Of a DNA stretch of 64,000 bases, positions 11,358 through 23,212 are shown one piece after another (within the stretch, counting starts at the first letter, position 1; every line of letters starts with the position of its first letter). The stretch is from assembly GCA_030512335.1 (NCBI GenBank), contig JAULSU010000003.1:248001-312000 (forward strand). Direction: 5' to 3'. The stretch is from Immersiella caudata. Its lineage: Eukaryota; Ascomycota; Sordariomycetes; Sordariales; Lasiosphaeriaceae. The position numbers and the translations under genes were made by a program. The notes beneath the pieces are model-generated. The model saw only the letters and a list, made by a program, of their open reading frames with translations. It did not search any database and was not told the origin of the DNA.

Positions 11358-12314
11358 CCGCTCTTCCTGTGCCCTTTACAACGCCGCGTTCCTTTTGCCA
11401 AGAGCTCGATCAAGTGTTGGCCTATTCTTGTTCGCCTCGTGCTTGCGGCTAATCGACGAGGGTTGCACGAAGAGAAATGAGTTTCGCCCCCAAATCTTGC
11501 CTCAACTTCTGCTGCTCGTGCTCTCTGGTGTGCCAGCCCAAGCTGGGAGCCAAGGGTTTAAGCGCGGCCGTGCCACAGGGCGGCCTTTGCGGAAAATTGG
11601 CCAACCACGTTTCATGTGGCTAATAAGGTTGACAAACATTGTTTCAACCTCTCTGGAATGCCTTGCCACTCAGGTAGCCGCCGGCCACATTTAGGTGGCT
11701 GGTGACCCCAGTGTGAAGTGTGGTCGCACCAAGTCACCAACTTGAACACTGTGCAACAAACAAGCAACAAATGCTTCTTCATTTAGGGACATGATTGGGT
11801 GGGAACATATTGCCGCTAGTATAGGTCGTATGCTCTTAACGAGCGCCGGCTATTTACCCTCCCTGATTAAGTAAGGTGCTGTAACTCATGTTGGGTGACT
11901 TCCAGGTTCCGATCGTGGCACCGGAAAGATGCAGAGAAGCGGCAAAGCTGCACAGCCAGGCCTGTTTCGATTCATGATCGGATCTCATGTGCCCCGTAGG
12001 GCTTTGACTAACCCGCCGCCAGGTGCAACCCCATCCCACATCTGCTCTAGACGGTTAACCCAGGTCATCGGTAGCCGACCGTAAAATTAGATCGGCAGGT
12101 TGCCGAACCGGTGGCCCAGTTGATGTTGCTCAATTTTTGACATGGAGGATCTTCAATCTTGGTTGTAGGCCAACTTCGTGGCATTGCTCAGTGTTTGTTC
12201 CTCGGGCGTGCAGGAGTCCGAAACATGAAACAGGGCATAGCCTTTGAGATGATCATTGATGTAAACTTGGAAGTAAACATATCGAAAGGAACCTGGTCAC
12301 AGGAGTCAAGACGG

Positions 12315-12320
12315 TATAAA
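12315..12320 (+). promoter_or_regulatory. TATA box of the secreted Gly/Ala-rich protein gene
   Basis: TATAAA about 200 bases before the ATG at 12521, followed by a CT-rich leader from 12340, a common arrangement in filamentous fungi. Confidence 0.55.
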
Positions 12321-12520
12321 GCGTAGGGAAACTTTCCCTCTTCTCGCCATCAACAATTCATCGCCATCACACATTCCATTCTTCTCCTTCATTGCATTTC
12401 AGAACACTTTTTCCCTTGCTCCCAAAGCTCCTTGTGCAAAACACGCCCGTCAGCTTCCATACCCTTCATCTGTTCGACTCCTTTCACATCCTCGGCCTGA
12501 GCCCAACGAGTTTCACCAAT

Positions 12521-13966
12521 ATGAAGGCCACCGCCCTTTCAGCCTTGCTGCTGGCTCTCCTTGCCTCTCCCCAACCCTCATTGGGACGTTCCATTCCCCG
12601 TGGACTCCAGAAGGAACAGCGGTCCGATGAGCCCAACGGCCCTGATGTCGGTATGTTCTCTTCCTACTCATTTTCCCATCATTTGCGACACTAACACGGA
12701 GTCTCAACAGCCTACTGGCACAATGTCGATGCCGCCAGTCACTGCATCACTGCCTCTTGCCGCAACCTAGAGCTTGCTGCCTCCCTCAGGAACCCCGCCA
12801 AGCGCGCTCCTCCCCCTATCAAGCCCATTCCGATTGGCAGGCCCGGTGGATCTGGCGGCGCTGCCGGAGCCGGAGCTGCCGGAGCCGGCGTCGGAAAAGC
12901 GGGTGCCGGAGTTGGAGCCAGCGGCGCCGGTGTCGGTGTCGGAGCCGTCCGCCCCGCCCCAGGAGCCGCCCCCGCTGGTGCTCCCGCCAGTCAAGGCCCG
13001 CTGGGTCCGCTTGGACAACCGGCCCCGGTTGCGGCCGGAGCTGCGGGTGGAGCCGCGGGTGGAGCCAAGCGGCCTATTTCATCGGGATCAGAGGGAAGTC
13101 AACCTGACACCAAGATCCCCAAGACCGGGGGCAGCCCCGAGGGAGCCCCTGTGGCGGGACCTAGTAGAACTAATCCGCCCGCGGCCGCTAATCCGCCAGA
13201 GGGCGCAGGTCCAGTTGCTCCTAGAGAGGGTATCACCCAGGATATCATTGACGTGAGTTCTTTCCACGACAGCCTCGTCTCTTCCATTCCTTGAAGCTGG
13301 ACGGCTGACCAGATGCCCTTGCAAATCTAGCGCAACCGAGGAGGCGTTTTCGATCTCAAGACCAAGGGTTACAACAGCAACGCCATCAACGCGCAAGGCT
13401 TGACTCCGTCTTACCAAATCATCAATTCAAAGGGCCACATAGCCGCCTTGATCGAAGTTAACAAGCCGGACATGATGGCAGGTGTCAAGAACTTAAGGTT
13501 GTCGAAGGAACTCGCAAGGAACCCAGATGGCTCGGTCGTGAAAAACCCAGACGGCACAGACAAGGTGTTGTCTGTGGGCGATGAGACCCCACAGCGCGCC
13601 AAAGCCTTTGAGACCGTCACGCACGCGTGGGAGCACGAGGCGGGCCTGCCGCTCAAGCAGATGCGGGGTCTCGATTTCGACCAGGTCGAGCAGAAGGAGA
13701 CAAAGGACACCATCAACTCCATCCTCAGGGCGGCCAAGGAGGACGAGGTAACAATCACCCGCGCTGGCAACCCCGCCGAGTTTCAGCAGATGATCAACAC
13801 CCCGCTTGGCCGAATTGGTGACGATATTGCCACCTACACACCCATCGGCAAGACTGTTGACCGCTTCAAGTTGACCAAGGGCCCGAAGGACTCCGACGCG
13901 GGCTCGCCGGGTTCGGACTTGGACAAGCATCCGGAGCCCGAGTTTCAGCTGTTTTTTACTGATTAA
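12521..13966 (+). CDS. Secreted Gly/Ala-rich protein with an unrecognised C-terminal domain
   Basis: join(12521..12650, 12711..13252, 13331..13966), 435 residues, all GT-AG introns in phase. Residues 1-22 (MKATALSALLLALLASPQPS and the next two) are a classical signal peptide. Residues 80-210 are low-complexity Gly/Ala/Pro/Val repeats (GAGVGKAGAGVG type), a probable flexible linker. From about 220 a well-folded region of roughly 200 residues follows (RNRGGVFDLKTKGYNSNAIN, then VTHAWEHEAGLPLKQMRG, ending TPLGRIGDDIATYTPIGK). I do not recognise this domain. The plan of signal, linker and globular head resembles a delivered extracellular module, but that is inference. Only one cysteine pair (near CITASC) is present. 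Confidence 0.8.
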
Positions 13967-14476
13967 GTTGCGGCCGGCGGTGTACCGACGTGCATACGCG
14001 GAGTTGGTTATTGGGAATTTGACATTCGCGGCGTTTCGATCGGGTCGTGCAATTGGTTTTATCAATCCTTCTTTTGGATTGGCTCGGTAGTTTGTTTCTC
14101 TTTGGTTACATTGTTGCTTGGATTGCTGTTTTGTACTTACTCGCTTTTTCACCTGTGTGCCATTAAATAGAGTTTCCAACACCCACCATGGAAGATGCAC
14201 GGGGGCATGTTTCTCATGTTGTGAATTGTTTTTCTCCGCAGGCCCTGATTTGGGCTGCCTAACCAACACAGATTCAGCCCCCCCCGGTCTTGGCATGTTT
14301 CGCACTTGCCGCCCGGCTATGTAGGTACCGCGCACCAACGGCGACCGCCTATTAATAGCTGCGGCGTAGGGTAAACGCCCCTGTCCCTCCTTATAACGAG
14401 GAGCATACACGCTTCTAATGTTCCGGCTCATCCTAGCTCGTCACTCAGTGGCATTCCAACTTGAACTTGTCCTCAC
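13967..14476. other. Intergenic spacer
   Basis: T-rich 3' flank of the secreted protein gene followed by the promoter of the F-box/ankyrin gene. Nothing else recognisable. Confidence 0.5.
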
Positions 14477-16057
14477 ATGGCCACCATGCACATCCTACAC
14501 CTTCCATTGGAGATTTTAGACCTTGTCGTCTATCACAGTATCCTGCTGCGCACCCTTCCGAGAGCCTTGCGACTGAAGCTGGTTTGCAGTGAGTTTGCTT
14601 CGCCCCGCGTCGAACCCCTCGACTAACCTCGCAACAATATAGAATCATTTCGGGCATCTTTTGATAGAACATTCTTTCACACCCACATGCTCGATTATGG
14701 GAAGTGGTACAGACATTTCCGAGGGCCCTTTAGAGACTCGGAGATGGAACCCTCTAATAGCTATGGGGCCGCCGCTCTCTGGCATGACTACTTCGTATAT
14801 CTCTGTCGCCAGAAGACATTCAGGGGCGACCCTCTATTTGCGAAAAATATCAGCGACATACGGAGTGTGGCCAATGTGTTGATACAACACCGGCAGGCGC
14901 AAGAAGAGGAAGCAGACCAGGACGACGTCTTTGACAGGCTCTGTTGGCTTACCGTGGATTGCTCCCAATCTGGCCAAGAGATCTGGCACGGAGGAGTCCA
15001 AGCGCGTGTACACCACCAGGAGCCCAATCTGGGGTTGAGTACCCTCTCAGCAGCAACCTACTTTGGGTATGGAGCTCTGGTCCAAAGGCTGCTAGACGAT
15101 GGATACGACCCAACGGTCAACGACTATCTCTTTCCAGCCGCCATGTACATCGCTACTCGCACTGGGCAAACTGATATGTTGCTTCTGTTGCAAGAGAATC
15201 TACCCCAATTCCAACACGAGACACCGGAGTTCCCAAGCGTCGGTTGGCGCTCGAAGATTGGGCCCGAGTCACTCGACGGAGCCTGCGCCCGAGGAGACTT
15301 GGAGCTTGCCCGCCTGTGCCTCTATCCCCCATCTCGTGTGATTCCCGAGGACGGGAGCCCAGAGGAAAGGGAAATGTTGATCATCGGTCAAAAACCAGGG
15401 GCTATACCGCCTTTCTCACTCCTTGGTGGCTACATCATAAGGGCGATGATCGTTGCAAGATCCCCCGAGGTTTATCAGTACGTCGACAGCTTAGTCGCCT
15501 GGCGAGACGAGGGTCCGCCGGCTCATCGTCCTCCCTCATACGAGACGGTGATGGCTGGGGCGGGCAACTTGGCCATGGTGAAGTATCATCTGGATAAGGG
15601 AGACAAGCCATACAATAGGCCGTACCTGGACGTGCCTCTTGCAAAAGCTGTGATGGCATGGAGTTACGACGTTGTCGACCTGCTGCTTGAACACGGAGCT
15701 GATCCCAACGACTACGAACGCCGTGGGCGTACGCTTCTCACTGTCGCTGTAAGGACTGGAAGCATGTTGATGATGCGGAAATTGGTCGATGCGGGCCTAA
15801 AGGTGCGGGATTCTCAGGTTTGGCCCGGTTTGGATGCAGATCTGCGAGCGTTGCGGCAGGCTGTCAAGATGGAGCACCGGGACATGGTGGAGTTGTTGCT
15901 GGATATGGGCGCCGGGACTGAAAGTGGGAGGGTGTCCGTACTCCGCACAGCCGAAAGGTTGGGCTTGGAATCGATGGTAGACCTTTTGAGGTCGAGAGGG
16001 ATTACGTTGACGGCGCCAGCGGTGGCTGGGGTGGACTCGGCAAAAGAGGTTGTATAA
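14477..16057 (+). CDS. F-box-like protein with ankyrin-type repeats
   Basis: join(14477..14588, 14643..16057), 508 residues. The N-terminus (MHILHLPLEILDLVVYHSIL ... LRLKLVCKSF) has the LPxEI and R/K-L-V-C-K spacing of a fungal F-box, which would dock on SKP1 in an SCF ubiquitin ligase. The remainder carries degenerate ankyrin-like helices, best seen at LLEHGADPNDYERRGRTLLTVA and MVELLLDMGAGTESG. The intron falls within the F-box and is phase 1, joining Cys-Lys-Ser-Phe. A second ATG at 14486 would drop only three residues. Such proteins usually recruit substrates for ubiquitination; no substrate can be inferred here. Confidence 0.78.
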
Positions 16058-16353
16058 AAGTGGGAGAGGAGAGGAGGAGAATATTCAAGCAAGACAACGG
16101 AATTCAAAGACGTGGCTTTGAGTTGGGAATTCCACGTGCGGTCGAAGAAACCCTGCTTTAAATTCGGCAGGCGCGAGTTTGAACTTTGTCAGCGGCTCAT
16201 AGTGTTTTTGCCCTCCCCCTTAGACCGCACCTTCCAATTTCCTAAATCCATTACGCCTGCCTGAATTAATCTCTTTGCTGCGGGGACGGCGCGTGGCGCT
16301 CTTTCAGAAGCAAGCAAAGAGGCGTCTCCGCGGGGCTATCCAGCTTCATCGCC
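16058..16353. other. Short intergenic spacer
   Basis: About 300 bases; nothing recognisable. Confidence 0.4.
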
Positions 16354-17311
16354 ATGGCCTCGACACTTCCTCGTTGCTGCAAAACCTGCAGCGAACCAGA
16401 GCAAGCCCCTGCTGGGATAATGGCTTTCCTGGATTGATGACCTACGGAGAATCACAAGTACAGATTATCAACGGATCCATTTGCTCAAACAGCAATTCGT
16501 CGTCGACCACTACAGCTTGGCCGACGCCTGGGCTCTCACGCCCCGCGAACTCATAGGCCTCGCCCAGAGGTCCCTTGTGCTTCACATCGTTGGCGATTGG
16601 TGGCACCCGGAGATGGAAGAGAACCACGGGCCATTTTATATCGCCCCATACAACTGGACCATGGATGAGGCTGTGAGCAAGCTCACTAGCCCGGATTGGT
16701 TCATCCCGTCAAATCTAATCTCGAGTGCGGAAGAAATCGCGAGTCGTTTAGGACCGCTGCAGATGGCAACGGCACGTATGAGAGATGACGTCACACTACC
16801 ATTAAGCAAGTACTCCGGGGCGTGGCCTTGTCTTGTAGGCCACTCACTTCCCTACAATGATGCAGAATGCGCGCACAAGGATCGCTCATTTATGGGTAAT
16901 GTTCAGATGTGTGAAGCCACTGGCAAAAGCTGCTCAACTAGCGTCGTCCATCTTCAGCTTCCAGGAAGAAAGAACCCGACAAGAGCTATTGTGCTAACCT
17001 CTTGGGAGTATCTGTATAGCGATTCGGTGCCATGGGACGGGTGCTTGAATCATGACTAGCTCGTAATACCACCACATGTAGCGGAGAATAGTGTGTACCG
17101 GGAATTCAAGGGTGCAGATCCTCAAGATGGCCATATTCCCATTCTTGGCGACCATGTGGCTTTAGTTTTAGCTAACATTGATGCAAGCGAAGTCTATCGC
17201 AGGAAGCCAATGGCTAAGCGCAGGAAGCAGAAGAGAAATGGCGGGTGCAACGGGTCTCGAAGTAGATACTGCTCAGACTTCGACTGGTCGGCTGACGATC
17301 ACGACGGGTAA
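16354..17311 (+). pseudogene. Interrupted ORF of unknown family
   Basis: The ATG at 16354 opens MASTLPRCCKTCSEPEQAPAG and then needs a frame change near 16425 to enter the long frame containing WIDDLRRITSTDYQRIHLL and LIGLAQRSLVLHIVGDWWHP. That frame stops at TAG 17057-17059 but stays open with coding-like sequence (VYREFKGADPQDGHIPILGD) to 17311. Either the gene has one frameshift and one nonsense change (CAG to TAG possible), or it simply ends at 17059 and the tail is chance. I do not recognise the protein. Its N-terminal CCKTC motif suggests a metal site. Confidence 0.4.
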
Positions 17312-18066
17312 AGGTGGCCCCCATACAAAACAGGGTGTCGCCGCCGCTGACGTTCTCGGAACCTAGGAAATGACAGGTGAGTTTCCAGGTTCTCTAAATA
17401 TTGGCCGAGACTGGACTGTAGATGACTGGGTGGAAGTGTGACACCACTTGCAGTCCAACCGTTTCCATTGACAAACCTAGAAGATCACACATGTCTCAAA
17501 TACAGCAGTTCCAGATGCATTGTGTGGGCTCTGAAACTATTCAAATAAAAAGCAATCATGTTCCTAACACAAAATGCCTATGATTTCAGCTATTTACGTA
17601 CCTAAACAACCCTCCTCTCATCAAAAAAGAAACATGTAGCCACTGCGGGGATGTTGAAAATGTTTGAAGAGACTATATAAAACGGTATGTGGACGATGTG
17701 ACAAAGCTGGTTTGTTCTGCCTGATAGCAGAACCTTCCCCAATAAAGATCAAAATGGATTAGAGGGAGTACGCGATGCGCTATTCGACTCCTGTCATCTC
17801 CCATTTTCACATCTCCTGCCACCCATGGCGAAATCCGCTGCCTGCCTACCTGAGCGATGGAGGACGAATTTCCGTCCAAACCATTGATAACATTCCTAAT
17901 CGATGACGTATTTCCGCTCAAGACGCGTTTCCACGCGTGTCCTTTGGCTCAAAACCGGCCCTCGACAGGCGCACCCCAGATCCGTGCTCCTTCCCCCAAA
18001 ACACTCCGCGCAGCTTTCAGCCCTGGATGCCCCACCACCAAGAGCACGAAACAGCTGCTTTTCACC
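17312..18066. other. Intergenic spacer
   Basis: AT-richer 3' flank, a TATATAAAA motif near 17672, then GC-rich promoter sequence ahead of the Cys-rich small protein. No gene seen. Confidence 0.5.
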
Positions 18067-18737
18067 ATGGCCGACACCAACGAGGCGAAGAAGAAAGCCC
18101 AAGCCCGGAAGAAGACGACTAAGATCCCGGAGGAAAATCGTGCTCACCGCGAAGTGTACTGCCGCGACTGCTTTGCGGCCCTCCTCATGATGAGCCCGGG
18201 TCGCCTCGCCCACCGCAAGGCTGACCAGTGCCGCGGCTACAGAGTTGGATGCACTGATAGAGGTCTATACTGCAGTTGAACGTTCATACTTTGCGGCAGC
18301 TAACCTGTTCCGTTCACAGTCAAGCCAGTGAGGGGGAATAAGACTTGCCTCGAGTGCATCACGCGTGGTCGAACCTGTGTCAAGGTAAGTCGCCAATTTT
18401 GTGGCCGATATCTTATCATCAGTCCTCCAAGTACTCATATAGCCTAACTTCGTCCATGACTAGGTCGAAGCCGACTGCCATGCCCTTCTCATCGACCTCC
18501 AGGACAAGTACCACGCTGCCTTTGCAAAGGATGTGGGCTCGCCGGTATGTGAACTATCCTTAGGAACCAGGATTACATTGCTTATAATTCTCATCACAGG
18601 AGCATGACGCTTGGAAGGCTGCTGCTGTGGCCTGCTACGACAACGAAGGCAACGTTCTCGAAGGCATGCGACGTCTCGCCAGGAGACGGGCCGATAACAC
18701 GGCTAGCGCCGAGGAGGGAGTTGAGGATGCATCTTAG
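18067..18737 (+). CDS. Small Cys-rich protein, unknown function
   Basis: join(18067..18262, 18320..18384, 18464..18544, 18600..18737), 159 residues, four exons with GT-AG borders and consistent phase. The basic N-terminus (KKKAQARKKTTK) could be a nuclear localisation signal. Eight cysteines in CxxC-like pairs (CRDC, CRGYRVGC, CLECITRGRTC) suggest zinc binding. The C-terminal third is predicted helical (DALLIDLQDKYHAAFAKD type). No known domain is recognised. It converges on the Zn2Cys6 gene that ends at 18897, leaving 159 bp between the two stops. Confidence 0.6.
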
Positions 18738-18896
18738 ACAACACAAAGTCACCTCAACCGCTCCACTGGCTCCGTGGGATTGCGGCACCACAATAAAACA
18801 GCGAGTGTGGGCTTGGACATGGAGTCCCTATTACACAGACACGTGGTGGCCTGGTCGGCAGTGTCTGGATAAAGATGGATAGGAAATAATGTCTAG

Positions 18897-21011
18897 CTAA
18901 TATGTTGGTCCGCTCTCAAACACAGTCTCGTCAATAAATGTGTCCCATGTGTCCTGTGACTGTCAGTAACTATCGTTTCCGCGGACAACACGAGGCTGGC
19001 AATGGAACGTACCCAGTCAAATTTCATACCATCCATGTCAAAACTTGGTGTTGGGCCGTCCAGTTCAAGTGACGGCCCCGAGCCTTCATCCTTGTTGTTC
19101 CACGCTCCTAACTCCTTCGCCATTCCGATAATCACCCTTCCTGCCGTCAACACCTCGTCGCTGACTGCCTTGACTTCCTGCCAACACTCACAAGACACGC
19201 TTAACGCTCCTATCAAGTCTTCACTATTGGATTCCCCCTCCCTTGTTCCATCGATACCATCTCCAAACTTCCTCCGCAGCTCCAACTCCATGATCACAAC
19301 CATCCCCGCCAACAACATCAACTGTCTCATCTGCGCCATCTCATACAGCCTCGGCATTCCCTTCAACCCCCTCTGCAACTCCAACAACGCCAACGACGAA
19401 GAAACACACCTATTTCTCGAGAACCTGCCCTCACCCCGACACCCCATCTCCCTTCCCTTCGTCATAAATGGACGATGCAACACAATCACCCCCTTATGAT
19501 ACATGGCTGAAAACGACATCCTCACAATATCATTACCCGACCTCATGCTCTCCGGCAGCCCCTCATAAGCATCCCTGATGCCTCTATCAACCTCCACTAG
19601 TTCACCATACACCCTCCGCGGCGCATTCACAAAATCAATCACTCTTGCCAGCGCCTGCGCTAACCTCCCTTTGCAAATCAAATACGTCACCTCCGTCTCC
19701 TCTTCCAGCCCCTTTCCTTCCAATACCTTCCCACCCATATTCCCACCCCCATCCCCCTCTAAATCCTGCCACCCCAAATTCCTCGGCTCCCTCATCGAAA
19801 CTTCCAATCCAGCCGTCGTCCTCGGTAGCCCCGCCCACAAACTAGCCACATCATCCATACTAACCACACTCAACCACACCCTCCGTCTGTATTCCGCCTC
19901 TAGCGGTGTCACACCTGAAGCGCAATCGTCCGGATCGATGTGATACCCCATCCCCACCGCCACCCTAACCAAAACACCAGAAGTAATCCACAATACGCGA
20001 CGGTTATCATCTTTTCGGTTCAGCTCAGCGGTGGCGTTCAACCGGAGTGTTTCAACCGTGTAGCGGAGGCCTTTGGAGATGTCGCCGAGGTGGAGGCATT
20101 GCGCGGTGAGGAGACGGTAGCGGTGGAACAGGGATTCGATTTCGGATGGAGAAGGGTGGGGGTGAGGATTAGAAGGGGGGAGGCCATGTTGGTGGTGTTC
20201 TAGCATGATGGTGGCGAGAATGGAGAAGAGGAGGGCTAGGAAGATGAAGGATTCGGGTGTAGGGGTGCAAGTGGGGAAGGGGTGGGATTGGAGGTTGGAA
20301 TAAAAGGTTGGGGGGTGAAGGATGGGAGGGATGGAGAGGCGGAATGTGGGGCGGTTGAAGAAGTAGGATAGGAGACGGTCGAGTTCGGCCTTGGGCGGAA
20401 GGAAGGAGAGGATAGAAGCGTGGTCGAGGGGCGGGGCGTTGAGGAAGAGGAGACTGGGGCCGTCAACCGAGTGGGATGCGTCTGGGAAAGTTGGTGGTGA
20501 GGGGGGTATGGATGTTTTGAGGGCGGTGATCTGGGTGCGTTAGGCTGGTGTGTTAGAAGACGGAGAAGAGGCACTAGGGTGTACCTCTTCCAGGACGGTC
20601 TGCCAGTCGTCCATTCTGGGGTACGATGACTGGGCGTCGTCTATGGCTGTCGTGTCTAGGTCTGGATTTTGCTTTCCGTGTTGTTTTTCGGAGTGTTCCG
20701 GTAGTGGCCCCTGACGCTCAGCAACCAATTCCTTCACTAGGCGCTCTAACCGGCCGATTCGCTGCCGCATTGCATCTCCTGGGGAAGGAGCGATGTTATT
20801 AGCCCCCTGATACCAACATACCGCCTGCCCACTCCGGGCCGCGCAGTTCTGACATGGCTTCTCCCTGTTGCATTTCAGTCTGTCCTCATTAGCCCATCGA
20901 TCGAAATGTGACCGAAAGATCCGCGGGCACCCACTTTCGCGAACGACAGGGGTCGCAAGACAGCGGGACGCGCGCCCGTCGTTGAGGCCGCGACTGCATG
21001 GTGGACCTCAT
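18897..21011 (-). CDS. Zn2Cys6 transcription factor with Fungal_trans domain
   Basis: complement(join(18897..18959, 19013..20530, 20585..20879, 20935..21011)), 650 residues. The zinc cluster reads SCDPCRSRK / LKC-NREKPCQNC then a final Cys, split by the first intron, and is followed by the linker and coiled-coil dimerisation element PSPGDAMRQRIGRLERLVKE. The Fungal_trans middle-homology region (PF04082-like) includes YRRRVWLSVVSMDDVASLWAG. The last 21-residue exon (SQDTWDTFIDETVFESGPTY) is recovered by an intron at 18960-19012; without it the frame runs to a different stop. The start could be ATG 21011 or 20999. It faces the SDR gene across 283 bp, so it may regulate that gene; this is inference. 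Confidence 0.87.
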
Positions 21012-21294
21012 GATTACGTGACAGTTGGAAAGGATAGAAGACGAAGGGGTGCCGCGGGAGTTGAAGTGCCTAGCCATCCGCTCCGCGTGACCCTTAAATC
21101 CGCGGAGATCACGGCCACCCGGCCCAATCTCCGGTTGGCTGCGGGAAAAGTGGGGCCGCGAGTCCTCAACTTACAGCCCTGAGCTCAGGGGTTCAAGATG
21201 TCAAATGTGCGTATAAAAGCCCTTTGGAAACCCATTCATGGCATCTTGAGGCAACTAACCACCTCACCCTTTCATCACCTATCTTCTGCCCACA
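21012..21294. promoter_or_regulatory. Shared promoter between the Zn2Cys6 gene and the SDR gene
   Basis: 283 bp between divergent ATGs. A TATAAA lies at 21212-21217 on the plus strand, 78 bases before the SDR start, with a CA-rich leader. The centre is GC-rich with CGG/CCG triplets, which Zn2Cys6 proteins commonly bind, but no clear paired CGG site was singled out. Confidence 0.55.
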
Positions 21295-22271
21295 ATGCCA
21301 TCCCTCGGCGACTTCATCCACGCCCAATATCTCCTCAAAATCCCCATCCCCACCCACTCCTTTGCCTCCCGTACCATTCTCATCACCGGCGCCAACGGCG
21401 GCCTCGGCCAAGAAACCGCGCAGCACTTCGTCCGCCTCGGCGCAAGCAAAGTCATCCTCGCCTGCCGCAGCCTCGCCAAGGGCAAAATCACCAAACTGGC
21501 CATCGAAAAGGCCCTCGGTTGCGGCCCCTCTGTCCTCGAAGTGTGGGAGTTAGATCTAGAATCCCCATCTTCTATTTCCGCTCTTGTTTCGAGGGTAAAT
21601 ACCCTCGAAAGAGTCGATGTGGTCGTCAACAACGCGGGTATCCACACCATGAGCGGATTCCGGACGGTATATGGGACAGAGCGCGCGCTGGGGGTTAATA
21701 CGATCGGGACGTTTCTACTTGCGTTTCAGCTACTGCCAAAGATGAAAGAGACGGCGGGGCGGTACGTTGTCACGCCGGTCATGACGACGGTTACGTCGGC
21801 TCTGTACGAGGGGGCGAAGTACCCGGAGGGCTGTGAAGATGCGTTTGCGTGGTGCGCCGACGAGGGGAATGTCGAGGCAACGGGGATGGCGGCGCAGTAT
21901 GATCTTTCAAAGCTGTTGCAGGTGTATGTGTTGATTAGGTTGGCGGAGAGGGTTGGTGGTGGCGGGGTCGTCATGAACTCGATGAATCCGTGCTTTTGCA
22001 AGACGGGCTGGGGAATGATTTGGCGGGGGTCGTCAAGGTGTTTATGAAAGTGTTTCAGGCCATGACGGCAAGGACTGCAGAGGAGGGGGCGAGGTTAGTC
22101 GTGCAGAGTGCTAGCGCGGGAAGGGAGCAGCATGGGAAGTATATGCGGTGTGGGGAGGTTAGGGCGTACCATCCGGTTGCCTTGGATAAGAATATGGGCG
22201 ATGAGGTTTGGCGGGCGTTGTGTAATAGGTTGCAGGAGTTGCAGCCGGGGGTCATGAGGTGTTTGGAGTAA
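21295..22271 (+). CDS. Short-chain dehydrogenase/reductase with a C-terminal frameshift
   Basis: SDR oxidoreductase using NAD(P)H; Rossmann fold with TGANGGLG (residues about 32-39), NNAG (about 115-118) and the catalytic YDLSK (about 202-206). The ATG at 21295 follows a TATA box by 78 bases. The first frame would end at 22047 with an unrelated tail, while the family-like continuation LGNDLAGVVKVFMKVFQAM starts in another frame near 22010 and runs to 22271. No intron can explain this. One missing base at about 22008-22012 (in ACGGGCTGGGG) restores one protein of about 325 residues. It is either a recent loss-of-function allele or a sequence error. Substrate unknown; the divergent Zn2Cys6 gene hints at a small regulated metabolic unit. 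Confidence 0.8.
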
Positions 22272-22498
22272 GATGGTACAGCGGAAACTTCATTCGTCAC
22301 GTTCAAGTTTTGCTGTCAACTGCCTTTCATTGCTCGCGGTTGCTGCCTCAAAAAGATGGAATCCAATGATAGCCCCCTGGAAGGTCTTGAACCTCCCCTA
22401 GGCATACCCACCAAAGAAAGTTACTCTAATCAAGAAAATGACACAACCATCCCGCGTCCGTATGTACTCTACAGGGCTCAAACCCTTAAACGTCTCGT

Positions 22499-23212
22499 CT
22501 AGCAGTTGCAGTTATGCGTCTGGGGGTCAGCAGCATACCAGTTGCCGTCCGGCCCATTGGTGGTTCCGCCACGGGTATCGCGGTTCCTGCCTTCGCAGCT
22601 GTTGATGATGTGTTGCATGGCGGTAACGCATCGGCTGTGGCGAGTGCCGGAGTTGCCATCAAAGTTGTTGCAGCTTTTCTGGAAATGAACATCCACTATG
22701 CAAGGGAAAGAAAAAAAGAGGGGGGATCATGTCAGCGTTGCCATCAGAGAGGGCGTGGGATGACTTGGAGGCTGTGACTTACTTGAATCACCATTCGAGT
22801 TGTACCCGGCGGCCCTGTACAAGCGGGTGTAGCCAGCGGGTGTGTCACCTATTGGTAGGAGCGATGTCAGCTTCAAGTGGTAGATGAGAGGACAAGAAAG
22901 ACGGTTACGGAGATTGTCACAAGCCGTTCCAACATCCTCCAGCAAGACGACTTGCTTTGCCCAGGAGCCGCTTCCGTGGCAATGGGTCCCGCTTTGGCGC
23001 TTCTGGAGGCCAACGGCGCCAATGGCTTCGTCCCAGACGGCGTTGTCAATGTCGGTGTAGTTGCCATTGATGCCCTCATGCCAAACGAGGGGAGTGGATG
23101 CGTGGATGTGCTCCAATGCGGCCACAAAGGGGTCTTCCAGGGGCTGCGGGAGCGCCTGGATGCCGCCGAAGAGAAGGCCGAAGCTGGCGAGGAGAGTGGT
23201 AGTGGGGAGCAT
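22499..23212 (-). CDS. Secreted small Cys-rich protein, effector-like
   Basis: complement(join(22499..22695, 22783..22848, 22909..23212)), 188 residues; two GT-AG introns keep the frame. Residues 1-20 (MLPTTTLLASFGLLFGGIQA) form a signal peptide. A QKR site near residue 70 could be cut by a Kex2-type protease, leaving a mature domain of about 115 residues with seven cysteines ending in a C-terminal NCNC. Motifs include VVLLEDVGTACDNL, GYTRLYRAAGYNSNGDS, HFQKSCNNFDGNSGTRHSRC and a Gly/Asp/Asn-rich tail. The size, pro-domain and cysteines fit extracellular fungal effector or antimicrobial-type proteins, but no named family is recognised. Confidence 0.78.

Larger units (their letters stand above)
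10930..12520. other. Intergenic region between divergent genes
   Basis: About 1.6 kb separating the minus-strand gene (ATG 10929) and the plus-strand secreted protein gene (ATG 12521). It holds a GT microsatellite and a TATA box; no ORF has coding character. Confidence 0.6.
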
